6,300 bases of DNA, taken from contig WFUY01000360.1 in NCBI GenBank assembly GCA_015484715.1, positions 1 to 6,300 of the forward strand, in the 5' to 3' direction. The notes below the pieces were generated by a model that saw nothing but the letters and a program-made list of their open reading frames with translations, searched no databases and was not told the DNA's origin. Origin of the DNA: Thermoflexales bacterium. Lineage in GTDB: Bacteria > Chloroflexota > Anaerolineae > S140-20. Positions 6,004 to 6,300 of the stretch are shown piece after piece. A program made the position numbers and the translations under genes. Numbering within the stretch: position 1 is the stretch's first letter; each line of letters opens with the position of its first letter.

Positions 6004-6300
6004 ATGATCAGCCCCGACGCTCCGGGGGTGGTCGGCCTGTGGGCCACCCTCGCCCTGCTCACCGGCTACCCCACCTTCTGCCTGCTGCGAACCCTCGGCC
6101 GGCCTCCCTCAGCCGACGGGCTCGACGGACTCTTCACCAGCCTTCTGTTGGGCAGCCTCGTCGTCGGTTGGACGGCGCTGCTGCTGGCGGAGGCCGGGTG
6201 GTTCAGCCTGCCCTCCCTGACCATTGGCCTGCTGCTGGTCCTCGCCGGGGTCGGGATTGCACTACGGTTGCGTGGGGGCACCCTCCGCCAGCAGCAGCGC
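6004..6300 (+). CDS. Polytopic membrane protein, 3'-partial
   Basis: The frame opens with MISPDAPGVVGLW and stays open through the last base, giving 99 residues with no stop. Three hydrophobic segments are visible, at about 8-28, 43-63 and 69-88. They are separated by a short polar loop containing R29, R33 and D38-D41, and followed by a basic, glutamine-rich stretch (RLRGGTLRQQQR) that is probably cytoplasmic by the positive-inside rule. This is how many large membrane glycosyltransferases or polysaccharide polymerases of this kind of bacterium begin, but no family motif is visible in this part and I do not assign one. It is preceded by a good ribosome binding site and by the hairpin after the propeller gene. 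The composition is GC-rich, like genes 1, 2 and 4 and unlike the membrane protein gene at 2267-3913. Confidence 0.8.
   Translation, partial: MISPDAPGVVGLWATLALLTGYPTFCLLRTLGRPPSADGLDGLFTSLLLGSLVVGWTALLLAEAGWFSLPSLTIGLLLVLAGVGIALRLRGGTLRQQQR

Noticed and set aside
6171..6300. CTG/CAG triplet runs near the window end as a microsatellite
   Set aside because: The runs are short and in frame, encoding Leu or Gln in a hydrophobic or polar stretch; ordinary codon choice explains them.

Overview
The window reads as a contig end from a high-GC bacterial metagenome assembly. The most likely source is a Chloroflexota (Anaerolineae-type) organism. That assignment is an inference from three things: the GC-rich coding style, a secreted FG-GAP repeat protein with a BACON-like C-terminal domain, and that protein's final residues (YRSFLPVAIRGR). 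These resemble the short 'YLPLV-R' tails I know from many exported Chloroflexota proteins. No rRNA or other marker gene is present to confirm it. The first 18 bases are not biological: they match the Tn5/Nextera mosaic-end adapter. The first gene is therefore cut by the contig edge, and its apparent MCIRDR start is an artefact.

All five genes lie on the + strand. (1) 20-1000 is a 5'-truncated GT4-type glycosyltransferase. (2) 1011-2243 is a complete GT4 glycosyltransferase of the MtfB-like type. (3) 2267-3913 is a polytopic membrane protein whose topology recalls GT-C glycosyltransferases, and it is clearly more AT-rich than its neighbours. (4) 4025-5938 is an exported beta-propeller protein with eight to nine DxDxDG calcium-loop motifs and an Ig/BACON-like C-terminal domain. 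A hairpin at 5946-5975 follows it. (5) 6004 to the window end is the start of another polytopic membrane protein.

Genes 1 to 3 are closely spaced (10 and 23 bases) and look like one transcription unit for building or exporting a surface glycan. The 1/2 junction holds a curious 4-codon ORF overlapping both genes. Gene 4 follows a 111-base purine-rich gap, has a strong Shine-Dalgarno sequence and may be transcribed separately. The likely theme is cell-surface polysaccharide or glycoprotein assembly. No link between the propeller protein and the glycosyltransferases is shown by sequence alone. I found no RNA gene, CRISPR array, insertion sequence or clearly new system.
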